Below, piece after piece: positions 1 through 8,584 of a stretch of DNA of 15,839 bases. Position numbers and translations under genes: made by a program. The notes under the pieces are model-generated. The model made no database searches. It worked only from the letters and a program-made list of their open reading frames with translations, and was not told where the DNA came from. Positions within the stretch are counted from its first letter, which is position 1. Every line of letters starts with the position of its first letter. The DNA comes from Endotrypanum monterogeii (Eukaryota > Euglenozoa > Kinetoplastea > Trypanosomatida > Trypanosomatidae). The stretch covers positions 1-15,839 of the forward strand of contig AOFS02003018.1 of the NCBI GenBank assembly GCA_000333855.2. Reading direction: 5' to 3'.

Positions 1-27
1 GAGGACAGTGGCGCACGGCACGGCAAC

Positions 28-56
28 GGGAGAGGGTGGGGGTGGGGGTGACAGGG
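28..56 (+). other. G-rich tract with quadruplex pattern
   Basis: The plus strand carries runs GGG, GGG, GGGGG, GGGGG and GGG separated by 1-5 nt, which fits the usual G-quadruplex pattern. The plus strand is the template for the minus-strand genes, so a quadruplex would form in DNA and not in the mRNA. The complementary C-rich strand could also act as a pyrimidine tract for a gene to the left. Confidence 0.6.
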
Positions 57-264
57 AACAAGTGTGGGCATAGAGCAAGACACGCGCAGCACCCCAGCGG
101 CTGCGCACCGCGGCGAGCGTCGCAGGGACGGCACCGACACATACAGCGGCGCCCCCGCACCGCGGCGCATGGGGACACCCGCGGACGCCACGCAGCGCAC
201 CGGCCAGCTGCACGCGCTAACCACGCCGACATGCCGGAGCGCATCGCGAGGGGTCACCGCATAC

Positions 265-279
265 CACACACACACACAC
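265..279. repeat. Short (CA)7 tract
   Basis: 15 nt of uninterrupted CA dinucleotides on the plus strand. Confidence 0.8.
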
Positions 280-726
280 TTGCGGATTCTCTGCCGGCAT
301 GCTGATGTCCTGGAACACGCGGTGACTTTCAGAACTGGCGGGAGATAGCAAACACCTCCCGACCACTCAGTCCATGCGCGGCTGCGTACAGCAGCGACGG
401 CGGCCAGCAGCCCTCCGTACCACTCAGCACACCGCGCCTCTGTTGCATATCAGGAGTACATGTCCCGTTATCGCGCTCAGCTGCACCGCACCTCACGCAA
501 ATCTGATGATTTACACATTGGACCGTCTTTAAATTGCTTTTGTTCCTGGGGAAAGGGGATAAGGGAATGAGGTCTTGTGCTCCGGTGGAGTCCCCCCGCA
601 GGGACCGCAACCCCCACCGGCACACCGCAAACACAGAGCTCTCCAGCGACACCCAAGGTCCGCCGCGACTCCCCAGGAAATGGGTAGTTGGCTGCCGCCC
701 TCCCCACACACAGCAGGTTCGACATG

Positions 727-753
727 TCCTCCCCCTTTTCCTCTCCCCTCCCC
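727..753. other. 27-nt pure pyrimidine/purine tract
   Basis: The plus strand is uninterrupted C/T from 727 to 753. The minus-strand transcript is therefore all purine, with several G runs. Triplex or G-quadruplex structure is possible; no function is assigned. Confidence 0.6.
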
Positions 754-1257
754 AAAAAAGTGAGGTGGCGGCCTCAGCAAAAGTCAAGTAAACCATGCAT
801 CATCCAAAGAGGCGCAGTGTCAGTCACAGCGAGGCCCAGTCACAGCTCGACAGGCGGGAAAGAAAGCGGGCGCGAGCCAGCACACGATGACCTGCCACCG
901 CAGCGGCCGCGGACACCGGGGCACGCGAGACGGAGCGTGCTCAGTGCAGAGAAAGCCCAGCACAGGTCTCCGGACACGTGCGTTGATGCATTTACAGATA
1001 GGACAAAATAATTCGAAATACATTTATGTAACAGACGAATGCTTTAGGACTAAATGTCTTCACCACTTGCCTTTTCCGTGGACTGGCCAACCACCGCGTG
1101 CCTACTTCACCCACCCCCCTTTTCATTGCAGACCTCCCCTGCAGAAGGGCAGTGTCGGCGAGATCGCAGGAAGAAGATGTACAGCTGTGCGCAGATGAGG
1201 AACAGAAACGCCTCCAGTACCCACGAAACCCAGAATTAAACAGAGAGGAGTGCGCCC

Positions 1258-1289
1258 CTAAATACAGAACAAATCAAAAGAAAAAGATG
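1258..1289 (-). promoter_or_regulatory. Acceptor-like polypyrimidine tract + AG
   Basis: The minus strand shows a T-rich tract (1289-1262) ending TTCTGTATTT then AG at 1259-1258, with no earlier AG in the tract. It is the best acceptor-like site in the left 2 kb. It could serve a gene beyond the left edge, the 155-codon frame at 796-329, or polyadenylation of the dehydrogenase mRNA. Confidence 0.4.
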
Positions 1290-1667
1290 CTCGCCCTTCC
1301 CCATCATCACCACGCTGCCGCGCGGAACGCGAGAAGTGCTCCGCACACGCACACATACATCCCACGCCGACCGCGCGACGCGCCTCTCGGAACAGCTCAG
1401 GCTCCCCACCAATGGACATCGAAAGCCCCCTAGAGTGCGTCGGAGTAACCGTGGCGCATCGCTTATTACACAAATGGCAGAGGCATATCATGCAAGCACG
1501 GGCAGCACCAACGCAGCGCCACCTAGGGCCGGGAGACAAACGCCATCGAGCGCTCCCCGCTCTGAATTCATATGGAACAGCCCCTTGGCCCGGTGCCCAC
1601 CAGATGTGGTTTGGAACTGCCAAGAGGGATACGGAACAGCCTGGACCCCACGTACAGTCGCTGGCGA

Positions 1668-1695
<28 letters not shown>
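1668..1695. repeat. (CA)14 dinucleotide tract
   Basis: 28 nt of uninterrupted AC dinucleotides on the plus strand (TG in the minus-strand transcript), about 330 nt downstream of the dehydrogenase stop codon, so probably in its 3' UTR. Confidence 0.92.
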
Positions 1696-1699
<4 letters not shown>

Positions 1700-2018
1700 C
1701 GAGAGAGATACTTCATGGTGGAGTGTATCCTTTCACCCAGGTATATCAAGAAGATGCGTGATTTGGAAGTCAGACACGCCGCGTGAGGTAAATGAGTACC
1801 TGGTACCCGTATCCGGTGAGAGCAGCAGAGGAACGCCGCACAAGTGCGCAACACGCACCTTTTGTGGTACCCCCTTTACCACTGCTTAGATAGTCACACG
1901 ATCAGTATTGTCAGCCCTCATACCTCCCCCACAGTCCGCCTGACCCAGCCACAATCCATCGCGCGACTGGCGGGGTCGGTGATCGCATTCAATGCAGGCC
2001 GGATATCTCGGCCCTGCC

Positions 2019-3845
2019 TCACGCACCCTTGAACGAGGTCAGGGCAGAGTAGGCGGCCGCCTTCTCCGCATTGCGTCTCGACTTGCTCCACCCCTTTACC
2101 TGCCCCATGAGCTCTGCAACACGCGGCACCACCTGCTCTGCCTGATTCACGTCCACAAAGGCCATTCGCGTCCGGCGTGCGATAAAATCCATCACGTGCT
2201 CACAGTGCTCACTCCGCGCCGCGTATACAACCTCCGCCTCGACGACCGGCGAGTCCTGCGCCAAACGCGCCATCAGCTTCGCGTTTTGCGCGCCAACAGC
2301 CATGACCTCCGCGTATCGATCACCGTAGTTTGAGCACCAGTGCGCGTGCACGTCCTCAGGGATGCCCGAGGCAGCGGTAGGTGCAACCTTGTCCAGGTGT
2401 CGTGCACCCACGAGCACCACGTCCGCGGTACAACACGGCTTGAAGCCAGCTTTACCCTTCATCAGTGTCTTCTGCAGCTCGTCCACCGCCTCCTCCGCCA
2501 TCTTACGGTAAGTCGTCCACTTCCCACCCGTCACGTGCAGCATATGAGACTTTGGATCTACCGCGATGACGTGCTCGCGCACAATGTTCTGCGTGCCACC
2601 GCCCTTCAGCCTTTGCGCCTTGGGAACAGCCAGGGGGCGAATGCCGGTCCACGCCGATTTCACCGCCTCCGGCGGGACGTCGCCAACAAACGGCCGGACG
2701 TTTTCAAGAAGAAAGTCCACGTTCGCCTGCGGCGTCCGCGGGTTGGCCTGCACATCACACTTGTGATCCGTGGTGCCGAGAAGGCAGCCACCAAGCCACG
2801 GAATCGTGAAGACAACGCGGCCATCGTTCGATGGCACAACCATCGCCTCACGCTCCCTTGGGCAGTACTTTCGGTCAATAACAATGTGCGTGCCAGAGGC
2901 GGGAAACATCTCCAGCTGCGTGTCAGCACTCTTCGCGAGCCTCTCGATCTCGCTACTGAAGGGACCACCAGCGTTGATGATGGACCTGCTGTACACCTCA
3001 AATGTCCTCTTCGTGATGGTCTCCTCGATGGTGGTGAGCACCAGCTCATCGCCTTTGTCGTCCTGCACCACCCCCATCTGCTTCACCTTGGCGTAGTTCA
3101 CAGTGGCAGCGCCGTAGCAAGCCGCTGTCATGGCTACTGAGTAGCAGAGCCGCGCGTCATTCATCTGCCCGTCATAGTATCGAACGGCACCGAGGAGGGT
3201 GTTGTTGCTCTGATTCGTTTTCTTCAGCCTCGGATAAGCCTTCATCGCATCGTAGGGGAAAACAAATCCAGAATACTCCAGCGTCCCACCGTAAAGAGCG
3301 GCCAGGAGATCGTACATCTTCGTTCCGCACCAATACATGCCAACATCAATAGCACTATAGCAGGGCACCAGTGTTGGCAAGCTGTGACACAGGTGTGGTG
3401 CTTGGTGCAGCATTATGGTGCGCTCACGCAGCGCCTCGGCTACTAGCTTCAGCTGCATGGGGTCCATCTGGAAAACGGCCTTTTCTAGGTACCGGATACC
3501 GCCGTGGATGAGCTTTGTGCTTCGACTGCTCGTCTCACCCGCGTAGTCGCCCATGTCCACCATGCCCACAGACAAACCACGCGTGACAGCGTCGAGGGCA
3601 GACCCAGCGCCCACGCATCCGCCGCCGATGATCAGCACGTCCAGCGGGTTCGTGGCCGAGTTATGGGTCTCGAGCGCCTGCACACACATCTCTCGTGTCG
3701 GCACAGTTTCGTACTTCAGCGGGGGGCATCTACTCGAGTCAAACTTGCGCCGCGTCCAGGCAGGGTTTGTGTAGCTGAAGCCCACCACACCACCAAAGGC
3801 AGCAACGCCGACGCCGAGGATGTATTTTACGGCGGTGGCAGGCAT
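2019..3845 (-). CDS. FAD-dependent glycerol-3-phosphate dehydrogenase, mitochondrial
   Basis: 608 residues, complete. It oxidises glycerol-3-phosphate to dihydroxyacetone phosphate and passes electrons through FAD to ubiquinone; in trypanosomatids it completes the glycerophosphate shuttle with the glycosomal NAD enzyme. Residues 73-90 (IGGGCVGAGSALDAVTRG) fit the first family signature and hold the dinucleotide-binding glycines. Residues 107-121 (SRSTKLIHGGIRYLE) are the conserved FAD-contact segment. Residues 440-450 (GGKWTTYRKMA) fit the second signature. The conserved C-terminal domain lies at about 470-590. Residues 7-25 are hydrophobic and glycine-rich with few charges, consistent with mitochondrial targeting or membrane anchoring. 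The C-terminus (SFKGA) is not a PTS1, and no vertebrate-type EF-hands are present. The ATG at 3845 is the first after the predicted acceptor at 4008-4009, and the 162-nt leader has no upstream ATG. Function is very likely; localisation is inferred from family and N-terminus. Confidence 0.96.
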   Translation of the reverse strand: MPATAVKYILGVGVAAFGGVVGFSYTNPAWTRRKFDSSRCPPLKYETVPTREMCVQALETHNSATNPLDVLIIGGGCVGAGSALDAVTRGLSVGMVDMGDYAGETSSRSTKLIHGGIRYLEKAVFQMDPMQLKLVAEALRERTIMLHQAPHLCHSLPTLVPCYSAIDVGMYWCGTKMYDLLAALYGGTLEYSGFVFPYDAMKAYPRLKKTNQSNNTLLGAVRYYDGQMNDARLCYSVAMTAACYGAATVNYAKVKQMGVVQDDKGDELVLTTIEETITKRTFEVYSRSIINAGGPFSSEIERLAKSADTQLEMFPASGTHIVIDRKYCPREREAMVVPSNDGRVVFTIPWLGGCLLGTTDHKCDVQANPRTPQANVDFLLENVRPFVGDVPPEAVKSAWTGIRPLAVPKAQRLKGGGTQNIVREHVIAVDPKSHMLHVTGGKWTTYRKMAEEAVDELQKTLMKGKAGFKPCCTADVVLVGARHLDKVAPTAASGIPEDVHAHWCSNYGDRYAEVMAVGAQNAKLMARLAQDSPVVEAEVVYAARSEHCEHVMDFIARRTRMAFVDVNQAEQVVPRVAELMGQVKGWSKSRRNAEKAAAYSALTSFKGA

Positions 3846-6522
3846 CGCTCTTGCTCCCCTGCAATTGACGTGTGCGTAGGCGAGGTATCAGGATGAGGAT
3901 CTCCGACGCGCGTACAGAACAACAGCGAGAGGTAAATCAGCAGCAAGAGCTCGGGTATCAACGGTCGGATGAGAAAGCAGCTCGTCTCCGTTAGCCTGTG
4001 TACAGTTCTAAAGCAAAAACACAAAAATGGGAATCCGAAGGGGTTGGTAGACGACAGAAACTCTTATTCACTTAGGTACACACCATAAATCCGCTTTTCT
4101 TTTGTGGGGTGCGGGGAAGGGACAGTCTGGGCGCGTGGAGTCGAGTGAGCGCAAAGCGACGCGCGACCGTGTTGTCAAAGCTGCCTCCCGTAAATGAGCA
4201 ATGAGGATGATATCTGCTGTGCAGAAGCCGCCAACCGTGGGTGCAGAGCACAACACCGTGGAACGAGAAGGGCCAATGTGGGAGGGGGGGAAAGATACAA
4301 TGAGCGCAGCAGACGCAAACGAGACCCCCTTAATAGCGAGGTCGAAAAGAAGGGAGGAGGACTTGTCATCTAAGGAAGAGCCGCGAGCGCGGGTACGGCA
4401 TGCGTGACGAGGGGGAGGGCGTAGTGACCAGAGAAGGGGGCATCAACACTTCTGATTTCTTTTGTTCCAGGGCGATTCTTTGGTTGCAGGAGAAAATAAA
4501 CAGCAGCCTTTCCTCATGGGGACAGTGTGAAACTCTGCAGAGATAAGGGGGTAACGTTGACCGCAGCGCCACCACTGCTGCCCCTACTAGCGTACGGTCT
4601 TGTGAAGAGCAGAAAGGACCTAGGTGCGGGAGACTCGGTCGACCCCTCTCCTTCGAAAACACACACATACACGCGACAAGAAGCTGCCCTTTCGCGGGCG
4701 GCGGGGGCAGCGAGATCGAGTCGAGAAGATCAGTAGTGAACTGTGCGGGGGAAGAGGGAAGACGATGAGAAACCTCAAGGCGGTGCAGGCTGTATCAGAC
4801 GGGAGAGTGTTACTGCCCAGGCGGCTGGCACGCATGGCCCGTGGGCAAATGCCGCATGGCGCCTTGGTGAGGGCACGTGAATATGTCGAGTGAGTCAATG
4901 GAAGCAGACGAAGAGGGCGTGGAAACGCGGTACACACGGAGGCAAGCCGTCTTGATGGGACATTGAACTCGGGACAATACAGGTGGTATGTCGACCGTAT
5001 GCTTGTCCGGGGAAAGGTATTGCGTCTCATCGACAATCCTTCATACGCCCACCAGACACGGAGGCACCTGCCCCACTCCTGGAGCAAAAACTTCACAGGA
5101 AAACATGAGCAACTACCCAGCAGCCTCTTTTTCGAGGCACCGGGTCTGCAGACCGCATAGGAGCCCTCATCGAGCTACTCACATCGTCATGGCAGCCGCG
5201 CCCCACACACGGGATGATAGACCACGAAACGGATCCAGATGTGTCACCTCTCGACACTTGCACCACGCAGCCCCTCCCTTGTTGTGTGTGTGTATTCAGC
5301 TCGCCCTTTTTTTTTCGTTACTAGAAGTAGTAATTGTCTGCGGTGGGGGAAAAAAGCTCCGGCGCGCGCGCACACGCACATACCCGGAAGCGAACAGGAG
5401 GAGAGGGGACGAGGGGCTCAAACACGAAAAATCGGGGACCACCAGCACAGCACATAGCTTTCATATCCAAGCGTGAAAGCCTCCCAGCCTTTTGGCACAC
5501 CTTGGACGCCACCCATACAACATGCCGCGATAACACAAAAATTAGCAGTCATGTGAAGAGAGACACGTTGATGGTACGCGTTACTGCCTGCGTGACAGGG
5601 AGCTTCCCCCTCCGAGGCGTTTCAAAACGACTCCCAAGCGCACCGAGCAAGGCAACAGAAGAAAGGGGGGGGCGCACCCACACAGCATTCTGCAGTCCTC
5701 TCAGCCCCCCCCCTCATCCAAGAACACAACACAAATACATAGTGGTGACACACAGCTTCCGATCACGAGCACAGCTGGGCATGCCTGAAACACGAATAAG
5801 CAAAACGAGTACCGAGGAGTACGCCAGAGATAAAATAGGACCGAGCGGGGGTCATATGGGATAGGCTAGGTCAGGATAAGGAGGAGAGCCCTCGCAAGGG
5901 CCCTCTGCATGACTGGACCTCATGTTGCAGCCGCTGGCCCGTTTGTGCAAAATCAAAACATGCAAGAAAAAGACACCCTACCAGCCCCACGGGCCTATCC
6001 ACGCCAGTGTGCTGATCACACTTCCCACGCCACGGAGCACACACATGGGGGCGGCGACAAACATGGATGCCCTCCAGCCCCTGCTGGATTCTGAAGAGTG
6101 GGCAAACACGTTCGACAACAGCAAAGAAAAGAGATTTCAATCGCGGAAACGTGCTCTTCACGGTTCGCGATCCGGAGCGCCACACGCACACGGTGGGCGC
6201 TGGGCAGAGTGAGCTGAGAAAGTAAGGGGATCCATGACAAGCAGGACACGTGAGGGGGCCTGCAAGCCCCTCTCCACGCCCACCATCGCCACACCGTCAG
6301 ACGCGCACACCGACGAACCCAGAGATCGTTCGGTCGCAATACGGCCAACGCGTCAAAGTGAAAACACATCTGAGGCACTAGCCGCACTGTGAGAGCACCT
6401 CCCTAACCTTTTCGAAGCAAAGCAATGTGCATTTTGCTGTGTGCGTGTGCACCACAGTATGGAAAAAATGCAGCGCTGAGACACGCACCGCAAAGGCAGT
6501 GCCCCGCCGTTGCACGAGGGCC
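3846..6522. other. Intergenic region between the hypothetical gene and the glycerol-3-phosphate dehydrogenase gene
   Basis: About 2.7 kb without a convincing gene. It should hold the 3' UTR of the gene at 7455-6523, then the acceptor and 5' UTR of the dehydrogenase. Open frames on both strands are short and read as low-complexity translations of purine- or pyrimidine-rich DNA. Visible landmarks are G-rich runs near 4275-4292 and 4410-4428, an alternating purine-pyrimidine stretch near 5358-5383, a plus-strand T run near 5307-5315 and a small G/C hairpin at about 6252-6272. I recognise no retroposon (SIDER or ingi type) by eye, but such degenerate elements would be hard to see without an alignment. 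Confidence 0.6.
4008..4028 (-). promoter_or_regulatory. Predicted trans-splice acceptor for the glycerol-3-phosphate dehydrogenase mRNA
   Basis: On the minus strand a T-rich tract (about 4028-4010, TTTTTGTGTTTTTGCTTT core) ends in AG at 4009-4008. It gives a 162-nt 5' UTR with no upstream ATG before the start at 3845. This is the layout expected for spliced-leader addition. The site is predicted from pattern only; other AGs nearer the ATG could also be used. Confidence 0.5.
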
Positions 6523-7455
6523 CTAGTCAAAGGAAACCGCGAATTCCGCAAAGAACACGCAGCCTTGATGATGAAAGCCGTAGGACGCACCAAGGCAGTC
6601 GCACCGGCGCTGATAAGGCACCATAATCTCACGAAATCTCTCCGCGGATATCGGTGCGTCGCCCAAGTCGCCGAGGAGGGCTCGAACGATGGCCTGGCGC
6701 TCCTCCGCGGACACCTCCGATGGCCCCCTCTCCGTCCAAAAAAGGTCTTCCTCGATAACCCGGCGCCGCAGCACCTCCGTGGCGCCGATGGTCAGCGCAC
6801 AGTGTCGCTGCACACTCGACTCGGGTATAGGCATCACGCTGGCAGGGTCAACGTCCACAATTTCCCCCCACTGCGCTCCGCCACAGCCGACCGTGGAGGC
6901 ACAATCACAGACGCCAGCGGCCTCGCGTGATAATGAAAGGAGCTGCCCCACCCCTGCATCCTCATCGACGACGTCGGTGTGCGACACGGAAATGGATCCC
7001 GAGTCGTCCCAAGCAGGACGTGTCAGCGCCATGGCATCCATCTCCTCGTCGGCCCCACGCTGCGAGGGCTCTTGAAGGAGATGCGGTGCCGCCGCTACCC
7101 CCTCTGGCATCCCAGAAACCTCGTCCGAGTGCCCCCGGTCGGCACCCCCTGGCGCGCACAGCTCCCCCGGGTTCAGCTCCACCCACGACTCAGCAGAGCT
7201 CTCCGAGAGGCGCTCCTCGTCATCGTTCCTCTCGAGGAGCACTGCCGCGCTGCCCAGCTCAGTGACCGTCGCATCATCAGACGGCGGGGCATCCTCACGG
7301 GTGGGCACCCTCGGCATCCTACATAACGGGGGGCCAAAGCCCCCTCCACTCTGTGCGGCGCCTACAGCGCCAACCTCCACGAGTGGTACCCGCTCGCCTC
7401 CAGTCCCGGGAGTGCACCAGCTCCAGCTCGAGGGGAGGCCGCGCGGTGTAGGCAT
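6523..7455 (-). CDS. Hypothetical acidic protein with Cys/His-rich C-terminus
   Basis: 310 residues; not recognised. Residues 1-215 are low in predicted order and rich in G, S, P, E and D, with an acidic stretch around 76-92 and another around 136-170. Residues 225-282 look more structured, with alternating charged and hydrophobic residues typical of helices. The tail at 285-302 contains C285, C287, H295, H296 and C299, which could bind a metal or simply be fortuitous. There is no signal peptide or membrane segment. Acidic composition and GC-rich third positions support real coding. The ATG at 7455 is the first ATG after the predicted acceptor at 7684-7685; the frame stays open back to 7662 but with no ATG. 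It lies between the DHHC gene and the dehydrogenase gene on the same strand, and this position gives no functional hint in a trypanosomatid. It is probably a kinetoplastid-restricted protein. Confidence 0.72.
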   Translation of the reverse strand: MPTPRGLPSSWSWCTPGTGGERVPLVEVGAVGAAQSGGGFGPPLCRMPRVPTREDAPPSDDATVTELGSAAVLLERNDDEERLSESSAESWVELNPGELCAPGGADRGHSDEVSGMPEGVAAAPHLLQEPSQRGADEEMDAMALTRPAWDDSGSISVSHTDVVDEDAGVGQLLSLSREAAGVCDCASTVGCGGAQWGEIVDVDPASVMPIPESSVQRHCALTIGATEVLRRRVIEEDLFWTERGPSEVSAEERQAIVRALLGDLGDAPISAERFREIMVPYQRRCDCLGASYGFHHQGCVFFAEFAVSFD

Positions 7456-7683
7456 GTTCGCGCGCACCAAAAGACGAGGGAGCGACGTAAACCACCACAG
7501 AGACTGTCTGGACGAGACCCGTTCGCTGACACGCAGCAAGTCGAAGCTGACGCGGGTGGTGAGAAGAGAGGGGAGCAGGGGTGTGCAGATGTGTATCGTG
7601 GCCGTGCGCACAAGCAGCAGAACGGGCGCGGAAGGTACAAGACAAAGTGACGAGAAATACACACGTCGAGCCCGTCACGGAAG

Positions 7684-7720
7684 CTTCACAGCAAAAAAGA
7701 CAGAGACCAGATCAAAAAGG
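7684..7720 (-). promoter_or_regulatory. Predicted trans-splice acceptor for the hypothetical gene
   Basis: On the minus strand a pyrimidine-rich stretch (7720-7690, with CTTTTT and CTTTTTT runs) leads to the AG at 7685-7684 with no earlier AG after it. The resulting leader is about 228 nt and has no ATG before 7455. A second acceptor candidate, AG at 7548-7547, follows another pyrimidine-rich stretch and would give a leader of about 91 nt. An additional T run at about 7770-7780 lies further upstream. Confidence 0.5.
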
Positions 7721-8069
7721 CAGCGCAGGCGCAGTGACAACGACGTCGAGCGGGGGCAGGGCCGCACACGAAAAAAAAAAAGCAAATAGAGCGCAGGCAG
7801 AGTAATCCGAATGGAAAAAGCAGAGAGACACGGCGACGAGGACTCGCACGCACGCACTCGTCCTGCCGCAATCCTAAGCACGTACAGCGGGGCACAATCA
7901 GATGCTTGCAGGAGCAGCGGTAAAGCAGACGTGAAAGTAACGGCAGCCGCACACACAAAAAAAAAAGGCAAATAAAAAAGAAACGGGAGCCACAGAGAAC
8001 CAGTGCAAATGAGAACAAAGGGGAAGGCGGAGACAGTATGAACAAACAAGACCAGTATGTGAGTGAAGG

Positions 8070-8100
8070 GCCTCTGGGCGCAGCACATGCGCCTAGAGGC
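8070..8100. other. Strong imperfect inverted repeat / hairpin
   Basis: Arms 8070-8082 (GCCTCTGGGCGCA) and 8088-8100 (TGCGCCTAGAGGC) are complementary over 13 bp apart from one position, around a 5-nt loop (GCACA). The odd position is a G.U wobble in plus-strand RNA and an A/C mismatch in the minus-strand transcript. It lies about 485 nt downstream of the DHHC stop codon, in the likely 3' UTR. Confidence 0.7.
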
Positions 8101-8253
8101 GACAGGAATGGGACGGTACCGCACTCCGCGCACATGCCTCACAATGCAAATAGATATCCCCATGATCAATTACCTGTCATTTCTTTCTTTCGTCCACCTT
8201 GCTGCTTCGCACACACTGAGTACGAAAGGAATGCTAACCCAAAGCAGAGCACA

Positions 8254-8269
8254 TGTGTGTGTGTGTGTG
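8254..8269. repeat. (TG)8 dinucleotide tract
   Basis: Uninterrupted TG dinucleotides on the plus strand. It can pair with CA stretches at 8278-8286 (9 bp, 7-nt loop) and 8337-8353 (17 bp). Confidence 0.9.
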
Positions 8270-8337
8270 CCCTCGAAGCACACACAGGGTTTCACTCTTG
8301 CACAGTAGCACGTGCGCTCCACCAGGAAATGCGCGTG

Positions 8338-8362
8338 CACACACACACACACACACACACAC
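8338..8362. repeat. (CA)12 dinucleotide tract
   Basis: Uninterrupted CA repeat of 25 nt on the plus strand, complementary to the TG tract at 8254-8269. Confidence 0.9.
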
Positions 8363-8584
8363 TGGAAACAACAAGGGCAGCACACCATGTCCCCACAATC
8401 AACCCCCCCGCTCCTCGCCAAGATAGAAAAAAAGAAGCGACTGAGGGGCAAGAGCAGAACATTCTCTGCTGGCCGAATCCCAACCATCACGCCTGCAGAG
8501 CTTCTTCGGCGCAATACAAGCTCTCGTGCAGCACCACAGCGCGCCGTGCACTGTACCACCCCTCCCCCACCGACCACGCCCGAA

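Larger units (their letters stand above)
1..2018. other. 3' flank of the dehydrogenase gene to the window edge
   Basis: About 2 kb with no well-supported gene. It holds a G-rich tract on the plus strand (28-56), CA repeats (265-279 and 1668-1695), a pyrimidine/purine tract (727-753) and a good acceptor-like site on the minus strand (1258-1289). A 155-codon minus-strand frame with an ATG (796-329) follows that acceptor, but its composition is not clearly gene-like and it is treated as a candidate only in the findings. Confidence 0.5.
7456..8584. other. Intergenic region between DHHC gene and hypothetical gene
   Basis: About 1.1 kb holding the expected 3' UTR of the DHHC transcript and the 5' leader of the hypothetical gene. 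It contains a strong hairpin (8070-8100), a (TG)8 tract and a (CA)12 tract that can pair with each other, and T-rich tracts on the minus strand near 7770-7780 and 7957-7982. Frames here translate as low-complexity, Cys/Ser/Phe/Leu-rich strings and are not credible genes. Confidence 0.6.

Noticed and set aside
713..726. tRNA B-box-like GGTTCGAC
   Set aside because: The following bases do not complete the box, and no A box or cloverleaf can be drawn around it.
1250..1312. C/D snoRNA-like C box (GTGATGA, minus strand near 1303-1309)
   Set aside because: No D box (CTGA) at a suitable distance downstream and no terminal stem.
1258..1854. 198-codon minus-strand open frame with a Cys-Val repeat
   Set aside because: The repeat is the translated (CA)14 tract; the rest is low complexity and it ends at the acceptor-like site.
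2340..3140. 266-codon plus-strand open frame
   Set aside because: Antisense shadow of the well-supported dehydrogenase gene, produced by GC-rich codon bias.
4620..5096. 158-codon minus-strand open frame in the 2.7-kb gap
   Set aside because: No domain, Arg/Ser/Leu-rich low-complexity composition, no clear acceptor before it.
5334..5864. 176-codon plus-strand open frame
   Set aside because: It lies on the strand opposite to every supported gene and has low-complexity, Thr/His/Arg-rich composition.
3846..6522. Degenerate retroposon (SIDER type) in the longest gap
   Set aside because: The gap is long enough, but I could not identify a signature by eye. A profile search with a SIDER model would decide.
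7456..7662. 69-residue N-terminal extension of the hypothetical protein
   Set aside because: It opens with GTG and lacks any ATG; the predicted acceptor places it in the 5' UTR.
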